Below, piece by piece: positions 19,804-30,251 of a stretch of 64,000 nt of DNA. The notes under the pieces were generated by a model. That model did no database searches and was not told where the DNA came from. It saw only the letters and a list, made by a program, of their open reading frames with translations. Each line of letters begins with the position of its first letter. Position 1 is the first letter of the stretch. The stretch is from contig JAPTJF010000121.1 in NCBI GenBank assembly GCA_029339195.1, forward strand, positions 62,001 through 126,000, in the 5' to 3' direction. Source of the stretch: Micractinium sp. NFX-FRZ. Its lineage: Eukaryota; Chlorophyta; Trebouxiophyceae; Chlorellales; Chlorellaceae. Position numbers and translations under genes: made by a program.

Positions 19804-22800
19804 ATGGGGAGATGGCAGCCAACCGCCGCCGCCATGGTCGCCACCCTGGCGCTGGCCGCCGCCATCTCCGGCGTTTCAGCACTGACCTCTGAGGACTACC
19901 GCGCCCTGGCAGAGGGTGTGGGCACTGCCTACATGCAGATGTTTCTCGCCAGCCGGCAATACCTGTGGGGCCCCAACGCCACCGCTGTGGCAGTCGCCGG
20001 CAGCGGCGCCGCTTTGGTCAGCGCCAGCACTTATGGCACGTCCGGCGGCAGGGTGGTGCATTTTGGCCACGAAAACATGCTGCTCAACTGCTGCCAGACC
20101 TCCGGACTGGGGCGCCTGGTGGTTAATGCCGCGAGGTGGGCGGGCGCGCCGCGGCGGGCGGGCGGCTCGCCACTTCGTGTGGCTGGCGCCACCTCCTGGG
20201 CCACCTCAGGCCTCGTCAGCCCGCTGGTCCGGCATGTGAGTGGATGGGTGGCTAGGCGGGCTGCGGCAGCACGTGTGTCGTTAACTTGCTTTGGTCAGGG
20301 CTGGTTCAGCGTGGTATGAGCAGCTGGTCGGGAGCTCTCTGCCGGGGCGGCGCGCCACAAGGGCCTCCCTGCCGTTGCCCTCCTGCCTGCCAGCCAGCCT
20401 GCTCCAGCTGCATCCCTTGCCGGGCCACACCCTGCCCACAGCTCGCTCTGCCCTGTTCCCGCCGTTTCCTTTGAGCAGGACTCTGCGACGTTCCGGAGCG
20501 TTGGCACGGTCGGCCATGCCGCCATCTCCATCGCCCTTGCCGACCTCTATGTTGTAAAGTGAGCCCGGCCGACCCAGCTAGGGGAGGGGGTGACAGTGTT
20601 CTGCATGTGCCCGCAGGCCCACGCTGGGCTCAGCTGAAGGGGTGATAGGTGGGATTATGCATGTGGCGGGCCGCCCCTGCCTGCCCGCATGCCTCCCTGC
20701 AGTCACCTCCCCACCTTCTGGCGCACCTGTCATTGGGTGCTCACACCTACAGTAGGAGCTCCTGCATGCCCTGCTCTGCAGTGGCAGCGCCCTTCACTTT
20801 GGCCCCCTGCCACCCCCGCACACCCCACCCCCCCCCCTGCACCTCCCTCATATCACCAACAGCTCCCTCCTTTGCCCCCCCACCCCTTCACCCTTGGTGC
20901 GCAGCGGCCACGACAGCGAAGTCGCCAACAGTGCAGCCACTCTGCAGGCCTTTGTGGCCTCAGGCGGCGGCCTGCTCATGGGCAACACCGGCTGGCTGTC
21001 GGCCGCGCCAGCCGCCCCGCACCCCGCCACCGCCCTCCTCAGCTCAATGGGCATCATTGTGACCAAGGAGTATGTGGCCGCTGATGCCGTGCTCAGCCCC
21101 ACAACACCGCCCTCCCAGAGCGCAAACCTGGAGAACGGGCTGGACTGCCTGGAGGCAACACTGAGAGATGGGGACGCCACCCACCCCTGCTTCCTGGCCA
21201 GTGACGCCGCCATCACGACCTCCCTAGAGTGGCACAGCCGCGCGCTGCCCAGCGTGCCGTGGGGGAGCCCCATGTGGGCGCGCCTGCGTAGGGTGAGCTG
21301 TGTGCGGTGCGCTCCCGCCCTGTGGCTTGGCTGCCCGGCTGCTCCTGCGCACGTGGCGGCGCGTGTATTTGCCTTGCCCTGTGCTGTGCCATGCTGAGCG
21401 CTAGCTTGTTGGGGTTTCAGCGAACATGGGGTTGCAAGGACTGGTGTTCTTCCGACCAAGAAGATGAGCAGGCAGCAACAGTGGGATGGGCAAGCGGCGG
21501 TCTTTCCAGCTGTGTTCACCCCTTGCTCGTTGCCAACCAGAGCCCCTCCTCTGCCCCCCGTGTGGCACTGCAGTGGGAGGAGGCTGCAGGCAGCGGCGGC
21601 ATCAACCCCAGCGCCCCGGTCGTCCGCAAGTCGGCCGAGGGCCTGGCGGTGAGCATTTGCCCTGCAGCACAGTGACTGCGTGCTGCCTTGCGGACACCCG
21701 CCCGTCTTGCCTGCCCACCGGCCTGCCGGCAAGCGTACAGCATTGTGTGCCGCCTTGCGTACACTACTCTGGCCCACCCCATCACTCCCCCGCCCTCCCC
21801 TGCACCCCTGCCCCTGAGCAGGCCTTTGCCCGCGCCCTGCGCTACAAGTGCGCTGCCATGGACGAGCTGGGAGCTGCCCCTGACGCGCGCTTCTTCCCCG
21901 GCCTGCCGCCCGCCGGCACGCAGCCCACCCCGGCGGCCGTCACACGCACGGTGGGCCACCCGCACCTTCCTCCTCCTCGTGCTGTGGTGTGCCACGTCAG
22001 CACACTCGTGTTCACCCGCCTGTCCTCGCTCCGCTAGCAGTTGACCGCCCACAGCGGCTGCTGATGCTGCCACTGCCTGCTGCTGCCGCCCTGGCTTCTC
22101 TGTCTGCCCCGCAGGTCAACGGCAGCACAGCGGCCGGCTACTGGCAGCCTCTGGGCATGTATGCTCTGCCCGGCCAGCCGGTGACAGTCACGGTGCCTGC
22201 CAGCCTGGCATCAGTGGTCGGGGCGAGCCTGCGCATTGGGGGCTGGACCGATTCTTTGTACCAGTGAGTGTACGCCCCAGGATGCCACACCTGAAATGTC
22301 ACACCCGCCGCGCCGCACCCCAAGTGCCACAGACAGTGCTGCGTACGCTAGCAGAAGCCCCTCTTGCAACCTGCTCCCTCCCTGCCTGCCTGCCTGCCTT
22401 GCGGCGTGGTCCCTTTTCGCCTGGTGTGCCACCCCTGCTCCTGCTTCTTCCCGGCTGCTGTGCAGCAAGCCCAGCTGGCAGCGCCTGCCAGAGGTGTCGC
22501 GCGCATTCGAGGTGGTCGGCGCCAGCATGAGGATTGGCAGCGCCATGGGCGGCCTGATCTACCTGATTGTGCCAGCCAACAAGAATTTGGGCCCCTTGGA
22601 AGTGCAAGTGGCAGGTGAGGCATTTCGGCGCTCTGGGGCAGCCTGGCTGCTGCCCCGCCAGCCCAGCCTGCTGTGTGCACATGTGCAGGCGGCGCACTGC
22701 AGCATGGCAGCACGTGGCAGACACACCTTGTGCCCCCGACGTGCTGCTGACGGAGTGCCCTGTTGTGTGCCTCCCCGCCTCCCTGCAGGCGCCATCAAGG

Positions 22801-25800
22801 CTCCTTTCTTCCAGGCCGAGACGTCCAACCCAGCCAGCTGGGCGGCAGAGCTGCAGAACCCTGCGCCGTGAGTGGAGACGGCCTAAGCACCACCGCTTGC
22901 AGGGTACAGCGCCGTCTGGCGCCGCCATCTTGAGTAAAGCACCCCAGGCTGTAGCAGGTCCAAATCCGCTTCACTCCTTCCCTGCTGCCTTGCCCGCCCT
23001 GCCCCCTCGCAGGTGGGGCGAGATTGGGAGCCGCAAGCTGGCCATCGCCAGCCCCCGACAGTCGCTGCAGACAGTGTCCGACCCAGCGGCGGTCATGCGC
23101 TACTGGGACAGGGTGGGTCTCCTGTCAGCAGTGCTCTTGTCTTACTGTCAGGCTTGATGCCCACTGCTCATGCATGGCATTGCCATGCGAGCCTGGCACA
23201 AGGTGCGTGCAGCTGGCCTTTCCACTCCTCCGCGGGCCTCCGCTGGGCTGGACCTGACCCCAGCAAAGCACCCTAACCCTGGCCTGTGCGACGGCTCCGC
23301 CTCGACACCTGGGGCTCTGACATACAACACCCCCATTGCTGCCCTGCCGCTGCCACGCAGGCGCTGGATGCGGTGGCTGACATGGCGGGCGCCAGCCGGG
23401 AGCGCGACTTCCCCCAGCGCATGCAGCACGACATCGACATCTCGGCTGGCTACATGCACTCGGGATACCCCATGTGAGGTTTGCTGGGTTTACTATGCCT
23501 GGGTTGCAATCCGGAAGCAGCAGCAGGTGCAAAGCGAGAAGTGGGAGGTGGTGCGGGGGCAGCTGCATGCACTCGGGGCTACCCGTTGAGAGTGTCTGCG
23601 CTGGGGCAGACGTAAGGGTCTGAGTGTGCCTTGGCCTGGCATCTCTGCTGGCACATGCAACCCGGGTACGACCCATGTGAGTTGCCTGCTCCGAGACGGG
23701 CGTGAGGATCTTTAGCTGCTGTGCAACCTGTCAAAACACTCCTGCTCGGTACATGCACTCGGGGCACCCCAAGTGAGCTGAGCTACCTGCGCCGAGAGAC
23801 GGGAGCGAGGGTCCAGGCGTGCCCTGGCCAAAACATTCCATGCCGGGAGGCGAGGAGGCACACGCCGTGGCGCGCACACCCCGCCTGACACCCTGCCATG
23901 CCTTCCCCCTGCCTTCTTTCTCCTCCTGAGCGCAGCATGATGTTTCTGGAGGTGGCGAGTTCCACCCTGGAGCCCTCAACCTGGAAATGGGTGAGCAGCG
24001 AGCGCTGTCTACCTACCTGTGTGTTCTACAACGCATGTTCTGCATGTGTGCAGCAAGGGCGGGTGGTGTGCGCAGTGCATGCAATGGCACCACCCGCGAA
24101 AGCAGCACCACGTGCGCATCAACTGTGCGGATGGCACCACCGCCGCATGGATTCGCACAGTGCACCGTCTGCTGCCGCGTGCAACCTTCGCTTGGTGCAG
24201 AGACATTGTGCCAAGCACTGGAGGCGTGCAACCTTCCCAATCTTGTTCCTGCCTGGGCTGCAGGGCCAGTTCCGCCAGCTGGGACACAACCATGCCATCA
24301 AGGCCCTCAGCTGGAGCAACGGCAGCGATGTGAGTTTGGCCGGGGGGCCATGCGTCTTGCGCGAAAAGGGAGGGGGGCGCGTGGGTGGCACGGTCGGGTC
24401 ACATGGGGATCATGCTGCTGAGCACGCACAGCATGGCTTGACACAGCACAGCAGCGCACACGTGGCACCTGCACACCTCCCCATGTCCTTGACTGGTGCA
24501 TCTTGCAGCTTCCCAAGCCCCACTGCTTGTGTGCCAACAGCAGGCCCCAAACTAGGCCTTGTCCTGCACACTCCCACTGCACACGTGGCGCCCCCGGCCC
24601 TTGCGCACCCTGGCCACCCTCTACAGGTGTCCGCCTGGCTCATCGCTGCCTACACCCTGCACGTGTCCAATGGCTACACCACGCCCGAGAACTTTTACGG
24701 TGCGGGGATAGGGTGATGTGTTTTGCTGCCCGCATGTTCATGCCACCAGCCTGACAGCCCCGAATGACAGCCAGCCATTTCCGTGGCCCCGCTGCCTCAC
24801 CTCCACGCCTGAACACCCCAGCTTATCACCCAACGCCGCTGCCTCCCACCCCTCGCGTGCTTCCCTGTCGTGCAGGGCTTCTGGGGAACGACGGCGTGAG
24901 CCGCTACGCCAAGCGGCGCGCCCACTTTGCCGCGATGCAGGTGGGTTGCTTGCACGCGTGGGGATCCCACAGATCGGTGCACAAATGTGTGGGTGCTGGT
25001 CGCTCAAGACAGCTACCAGATGGCACAACTACCAGATGGGGCACAAGATTGGTACTAGATGGCATAGGTACCAGATATGAACAGTATGACAGGGAATCAA
25101 CTGATCCGTGTTGGCTGCCATGCAGGGGTCTCCCGGTGGGTATGACGCGCTGGGCGCGCTGCGCTCCGACTCCCTCCTCCAGCTCGACTCCCTCCTCCAG
25201 GCACGTGTGCGCTCATTGATTTGTGGCTTTGGCGAGTTGCTTGTTTGAAGTCCTGTTGGAGGCCCCCTGGGCATCTCACATGCCCCGCTCCGTGCCTGGA
25301 TGTTTAAATGTGTGCCGTCTTGCCTGTCGTTGCCCTCCCTCCCAACCCACCTGCCCCACCCACCCGCACCTGCCTGCTCCTGTGCCGCACCATGCAACCA
25401 CCCACACCACCGTACCCCATGTGGCCCGGAGAAGGCAGCTGCAGAGAGCACAGGCCTCGGCCCTCAACATCCACCCGACCTTATCCCCTCCCCCCACCCT
25501 CATCATCCCAACATGCTGCTTGCTACCCCTGTGTGCTGCCTCCCCTTTTGCAGGTGGCGGAAGACACAGGCCTCGGCTTCCAGCTCCTCCTAGACACCGT
25601 GGCCAGCTACTCGGGCCTGCCAGCCAGCCAGCTGGGCGGCAGCGACAGCACACGCATGAACACATGGGTGGCGCAGCAGAGCCGGGCGGCGGGCTGGAGC
25701 TTTGGGGCCTACTATAAAGCCTGGGGCTGGCCAGTGCAGGATTCCACCATCATGGCACTGGCAGACCTGCCTGTGTATGCAGTGCAGTCATCGCCGCCGC

Positions 25801-27110
25801 CGGTAACGGCGGCGCCAGGCAAGCGCCCCCCTCCGCCGCCCCGCTCCCCGCCTGCACGGCCCAGCCCGCCGCCACCCAGGCTGCCGCCGCCGCTGCCTCC
25901 CACCCCGCGGCCGCCACCCACCACCCGCCCTCCGCCAGCCAGCGGCGCCCCACCGCCGCTGCGCAGCCCTCCCGCCCGGCCACCACCACCAGTTTCCGCC
26001 GCGCCCCCGCCTCCCCAGCAACCCTCGCCCCCCGCTGGCAGCGTTCGTGACGAGTTTCCACCTGACTCAGTGGATGGTGGGCCCCAGCCGCCAAGCCCAG
26101 CAGCACGCCCACCTGCACCTCGAGCAGCACAGGACGAGTTGCCACCCGACGATGCTGATGTCACCCCCACCCAGCAGCCCTCTTCACCCCTGCCGCCACC
26201 CAGCCCGCCACAGCAAGCTGGGGGCCCACCGTCCCCCCGACCTCCTCCTGCCCGCCCGCCTCCTCGCATCCGGCCCCCACCCCCCACCCCGCCGCCGCCT
26301 CGGCCGCCCCCGCAGCCCCGCCCGTCCCCCAACCCTCCTCCCTCTCGCCCTCCTCCCCGCCAGCGGCCCCCGCCTCCCAGCCCACCGGCGCCCCGCCCAC
26401 CTCCACCCACCCTTCCTCCCTCTCCCGCTCCCCCTCCCACTCAGCCGCCTCCTCTGGCCCGCCCTCCTCCCCCCAGCCCTCCCCCATTGCGCCCTCCTCC
26501 ACCCAGCCCTCCCCCTTTGCGCCCTCCTCCCCCCAGCCCTCCCCCATTGCGCCCTCCTCCGCCCAGCCCTCCCCCATTGCGCCCTCCTCCCCCCTCTCAG
26601 CAACCCCTCACCAGCTCCCCACCTCCGGTCCAGCCTCCGCCTTCCAGCCCCCCTCCTCCTCGGCCACCACCCCCCAGCCCTCCCGCCCGCCCGCCTCCCC
26701 GCAGCCCTCCCGTGCGGCCGCCACCCCGCAGCCCGCCCCCTCCTCCCATCCCCCGGCCGCCCCCCCGCAGCCCCCCTGCCCGCCCGCCTCCGCCTGCCAG
26801 GCCCCCTCCTCCCCCACAGCCCTCACCCCCCGCTGGCACCGTCCTGGAAGAATTCCCACCAGACGCAGCTGATGTTGTGTACTTCCCTCCCCTGGCAACC
26901 CAGCCGCCCAGCCCACCCACACGTCCACTGCCACCCAGCCCACCTGCCAGGCCGCCCCCGCCTACCAGCCCGCCTACACCTCCCAACCCGCCCGCCAGGC
27001 CGCCGCCCCCGACCTCGCCTCCCAGCCCACCCGCCAGGCCGCCGCCCCCCAGCCCGCCTCGCCCACGCACCGTGCTGGACGAGCTGCCGCCTGATACAGT
27101 CTACCGTTGA
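19804..27110 (+). CDS. Secreted M60-like / TCAF-like protein with extensin-like tail
   Basis: Sixteen exons give 1207 aa: 19804-20235, 20479-20558, 20905-21292, 21541-21648, 21822-21950, 22115-22263, 22466-22614, 22789-22867, 23013-23112, 23361-23473, 23936-23990, 24264-24329, 24627-24699, 24876-24940, 25126-25206 and 25554-27110. Residues 1-26 look like a signal peptide. VVHFGHENML plus LVVNAARW is the N-terminal fold typical of M60/TCAF proteins, and the M60-like domain spans roughly residues 400-770. Where peptidases have HExxH, this reads RQLGHNH, so the first His and the Glu are absent; the usual downstream Glu aligns with Asp in SDVSAW. It is therefore probably not an active metalloprotease. 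From about residue 775 the protein is Pro/Ser/Arg-rich (PPSPPP, PPRSPP), as in hydroxyproline-rich cell-wall proteins, with four (D/E)E(F/L)PPD motifs, the last at the C-terminus. A cell-surface role is inferred. Confidence 0.82.
23560..23780 (+). repeat. Three echoes of exon 10 donor edge in M60-like gene
   Basis: The real edge tacatgcactcgggataccc then catgtgag (23451-23478) recurs as catgcactcggggctaccc (near 23565), catgcaacccgggtacgacc then catgtgag (near 23655) and tacatgcactcggggcaccc then caagtgag (near 23751). Spacing is about 95 bp. The last two keep donor-like GTGAG. Confidence 0.85.
25167..25200 (+). repeat. In-exon tandem duplication (DSLLQ twice)
   Basis: Inside exon 15 the codons for DSLLQ-L-DSLLQ come from an almost perfect tandem repeat of gactccctcctccag. 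The predicted donor follows at 25207 after a further GCACGT. Confidence 0.7.
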
Positions 27111-27888
27111 TCAAACGGAGTCTGCGTCCCGGCGCGTGCTCACTCCTTTGTTGCTGGGTGCCCCGACGGTCTGCCCCTGTTGGAAGGGGCTGAGAGGGCT
27201 GCCAGTCCAATGCTGGATGCCGCCCTTCTCGTCAGGTGCACGTCCTCTTCCCAGGCTTGCCTGATCTGTGGACCTCGCTTCCCCAAATGACTTGCATTCC
27301 ACACCTCCCCTGTACCTCTATTGCACACACCTACCAACGCTATCTGGCCGGTCCCTCCTATCGCCCAGCCCTTGACACACACACACCGCGCTGCCCATGC
27401 GCTACCACCTGACGCTACTTGAATACATGTTGTTGCAACCAAAACGCTGACTGGCTTGGTCATGAGGAATCAAGTGGAGGCGAGGAGGAGGAGGAGGAGG
27501 CGGTGGGAATGCATCCGGCTGCCTCAGTCAATCACAGTATCAGTTGATGGGGTGGTATGGAACAACCCGTGGCGGAGCAGGGCAGTGTGCCCAGCACTGC
27601 CAGGAGAAGGCAGGCAGGCAGGCAGGGACGGGCGAGGGACATCAGGGCTACAGCAGGACGCGCTCTGACTCTGAGTGAGTCAGAAGGCTTGAGCAGGGTC
27701 AACGGAGGGCAAGGTGGGCAGCTGGGTGCACAAGAACAAGGGCGGGAGCAGCGAGACTGTTGAGAGAGCAGGATCAGTGGGACAGCAGCATAATGAAAGG
27801 GGGTGGAAGGGAGAAGCGGGGCGCGGCTAGCAGCAGCCGGTGCCCGAGGTGCTGCAGGCGGTCCACGGCTAGGCAAGCTCATCTCCCC
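27111..27888. other. Convergent intergenic region, no gene seen
   Basis: Tail-to-tail gap of 0.78 kb between the M60-like gene and the C2 gene. I found no TGTAA motif on either strand and no coding signal. It holds a purine-rich stretch (27478-27505, gagg repeats). Confidence 0.4.
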
Positions 27889-29870
27889 TCACTTCTTCTT
27901 TCCCTTGTCATTGCCCTCCTTCTTGCCGCTGCTGCCCTCCCCCTTCTTGCCCGCGTGCTTCACAGCAAACGCCACAGCTGCGCCCACGCCCACCAGGAGC
28001 GCCGTCTTCAGCAGGCCGCCAACCAGGCCGCCGCTGCAGGGGCAAGGAGCGGGGGAGACCGGCAGGGATGCATGAGCGGTGCGAACCAAGTGTGCTCACG
28101 TGCACGTACACCGCAGCGCGCCACCCGGCATGTTCCCAGGGCCACACAGCCCGCTCACAACGCAATTATAGGTCCTCCTTCTGCCACTAACCCTGTCCTG
28201 CCGCCGCTCCCCGGCCACCAGACCCCCGCCCCGCCGTGGCGCTCACCCCTTCTTCTTGCCGCCAGCAGCGCCGCCGGCGCGCACGCCGTCCTCCAGCTCC
28301 CCGTTGCGCACTTGGTCCGGCTCCAGGTGGGAGATGGCCACCCGGATGAAGCCGCCCGCAGAGCCGCCGCCTGCGCGGAGAGCCAAGAGCAAAGACAACA
28401 TGAGTGCACACACATGGTCATCATTCAAGTACGTCGGTAAGTTGCGCACTGGGTCAGGCCCCAGGTGGTGGGTGGCCACCGGATGATATTGGCCCACAGG
28501 GCCGCCGCCGGCGCCCACAAAACACAACCAAGCGAGCAAGCTGTACATGTGAGGGCGGAGCGTTGCTGCCCGGCCAGGCTGGCACCCAGACTAGTATGGG
28601 CACACCACGCAGGAGGCACCCGCAACCAGCCAAAACATGCAGGCAGGCTGGCGACGGCGCCCAGCCAGGCTGGCATGCTGACCTGGCTTGTACAGCTCAA
28701 AGTACTTGTCCACCGGCGCCGCCTCCAAGATGTCCTGCACAGCGCAGCACAGCGCAGCACAGCAAGGCGGTCAGGAAGTGGGGGCCGCATTTCGCGACTG
28801 TCGACGTCTCCCACTTGAGCTCCTTGCACCCGACTTCCAAGGTGTGCACGCATAGAAGCCTCGCCGTGTCGCATAAAAGCCTCATGTGCCCCGCTGGCAT
28901 GCACACACCTGTACATGCCGCGGGCCCTGGCGCCCAAGCCGTTCAACCCCCAACAGCACCCAAATCCACAGGTGCCCAACGGCATGCGCCACACTGCCCT
29001 GCCTGTGCACACATTGCCCACCTTCATGTAGATGCCGCATGCCGCCACAATGGAGCTGGAGCTGCGCTCGGTGCCGGCAGGCCCCTTTGGCCGGCACAGC
29101 ATGATGCGCAGCTCGCTGGCACCCTCTAGCACCTCACTGCGGCGCAGGCATGGCATGGCCGGGGCAGCAGACGTTGACGGCGTGGCAAGAATTCACTCAG
29201 GGGTGTTGGTGCCGCAACACGCATGTGCCACAACACACGAGTGCAGGCAGGTTGCAGCACGTGCCAGGGCGCTGCTGTGCCCTGTGCCCAGCGCTCACAG
29301 CGATAGCTGCTCCACCCATGAGATGCCGTTGTCCTCCACCTCTTTTGTGCTCGTCACCTTCTGCAGCAGCATGAGACAGAGTGCCTCGGTGAGAAACGTG
29401 GACAGGTGGTGGGTGGCGCAGCACAGAGAGGGCGGGTGGGCCAGAGGTTGGGTGCCCAACCGCCACCTCTGAACGGAAATCACGATTGGCCATGCAGCGC
29501 CTGCTGGCTGCGCACCTTGATGGTCTTGGGACCGCCGCGAATTTCCACTGCAGGCAATTCGCGCGGGAGGGCACCGTTCTTGTCAAGGCGTCAGCTGTTG
29601 GCGCACCCGAGGGCCGTCACGACACCCGCCCGTCGCGGCGCCGCCGCTCCCTAGTTGCCCCCCGGGCTGCCTAAATTCAGCCGAGGGACCTCCCCTGAGG
29701 CCCCTACCCGGCCTTGCCCAGCCTCCCGTGAGCTCCCGCTCGCCCTTAGCCTCACCCCGCGCGTAGCCCGACTTGAAGTCTGGCTCCCACACTGGCGCGT
29801 CTTCAGCGTCGTGGCCCGCTGCCTCGAGCACGTTGATCACCAAGTAACCCAGAGGTGCTGCCTCCGCCAT
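27889..29870 (-). CDS. C2-domain protein with C-terminal membrane anchor
   Basis: Exons on the minus strand: about 29756-29870, 29516-29578, 29299-29360, 29022-29136, 28683-28734, 28247-28370 and 27889-28033, giving about 225 aa. The start YLVINVLEA and the later KTIKKVTSTKEVEDNGISW...LEGASELRIMLC resemble a single C2 beta-sandwich, although the calcium-binding Asp set is not complete. Near the end GGLVGGLLKTALLVGVGAAV forms one hydrophobic helix followed by a Lys/Gly-rich tail ending GKKK, suggesting a tail-anchored membrane protein. Exons 2 to 7 join in phase. The exon 1-exon 2 junction does not resolve with a standard GT-AG pair in frame: exon 1 ends CGG G|GTGAG but exon 2 needs phase 0. 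Either a small error in the sequence or an unusual site is involved. The intron upstream of exon 6 holds an echo of its edge. Confidence 0.65.
28440..28516 (-). repeat. Echo of C2-gene exon 6
   Basis: Plus-strand gttgcgcactgggtcaggcc, ccaggtggtgggtggccacc, ggatgatattggcccacagg, gccgccgcc repeats real exon 6 (28302-28372: gttgcgcacttggtccggct, ccaggtgggagatggccacc, cggatgaagccgcccgcaga, gccgccgcc). It lies 138 bp away, inside the upstream intron. Confidence 0.88.
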
Positions 29871-30251
29871 TGCTGCCAATCAATAAAACGGGGCTAAAAC
29901 GGGCGGCCTGTCAACGATTGAACCGAGTTTTGAGTGGCGGATGCACTTCCAGTGCCGTGGATTTCAAGGGCGGCCGCTAAACACAAGGGCCACCGATTCA
30001 CCTCGACAGCTGGGCATATGAGCATAGCACAGCAGGCAGTGGGCCGATGCACATCGCCATTCCCCACGCCAGAGCGGCCTGTGCCGATCACCCCGCGCAC
30101 ACCAAAGCAGTGCAGCAGGCTTGCCAACAGTAGCTGGGGTTCGCCCAGAGTTTGAGCTTGCAAGCGTCTCCAGCCCCCTCCTACGCGCCTCCCGCTGATC
30201 GGTGATCCGACAGCCAGATAGCAGGGCGCAGGCAGCGGTAGGCAGCACACG
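29871..30251. promoter_or_regulatory. Divergent promoter gap between C2 and sialidase-like genes
   Basis: The two ATGs are 381 bp apart and point away from each other, so the gap must contain both promoters. No TATA box was identified. Confidence 0.5.

Noticed and set aside
25712..27264. Long open frames on both strands over the proline-rich tail
   Set aside because: They are shadow frames of CCN-rich codons. The frame giving VAEDTGLGFQLLLDT and ending ELPPDTVYR joins the upstream exons in phase.
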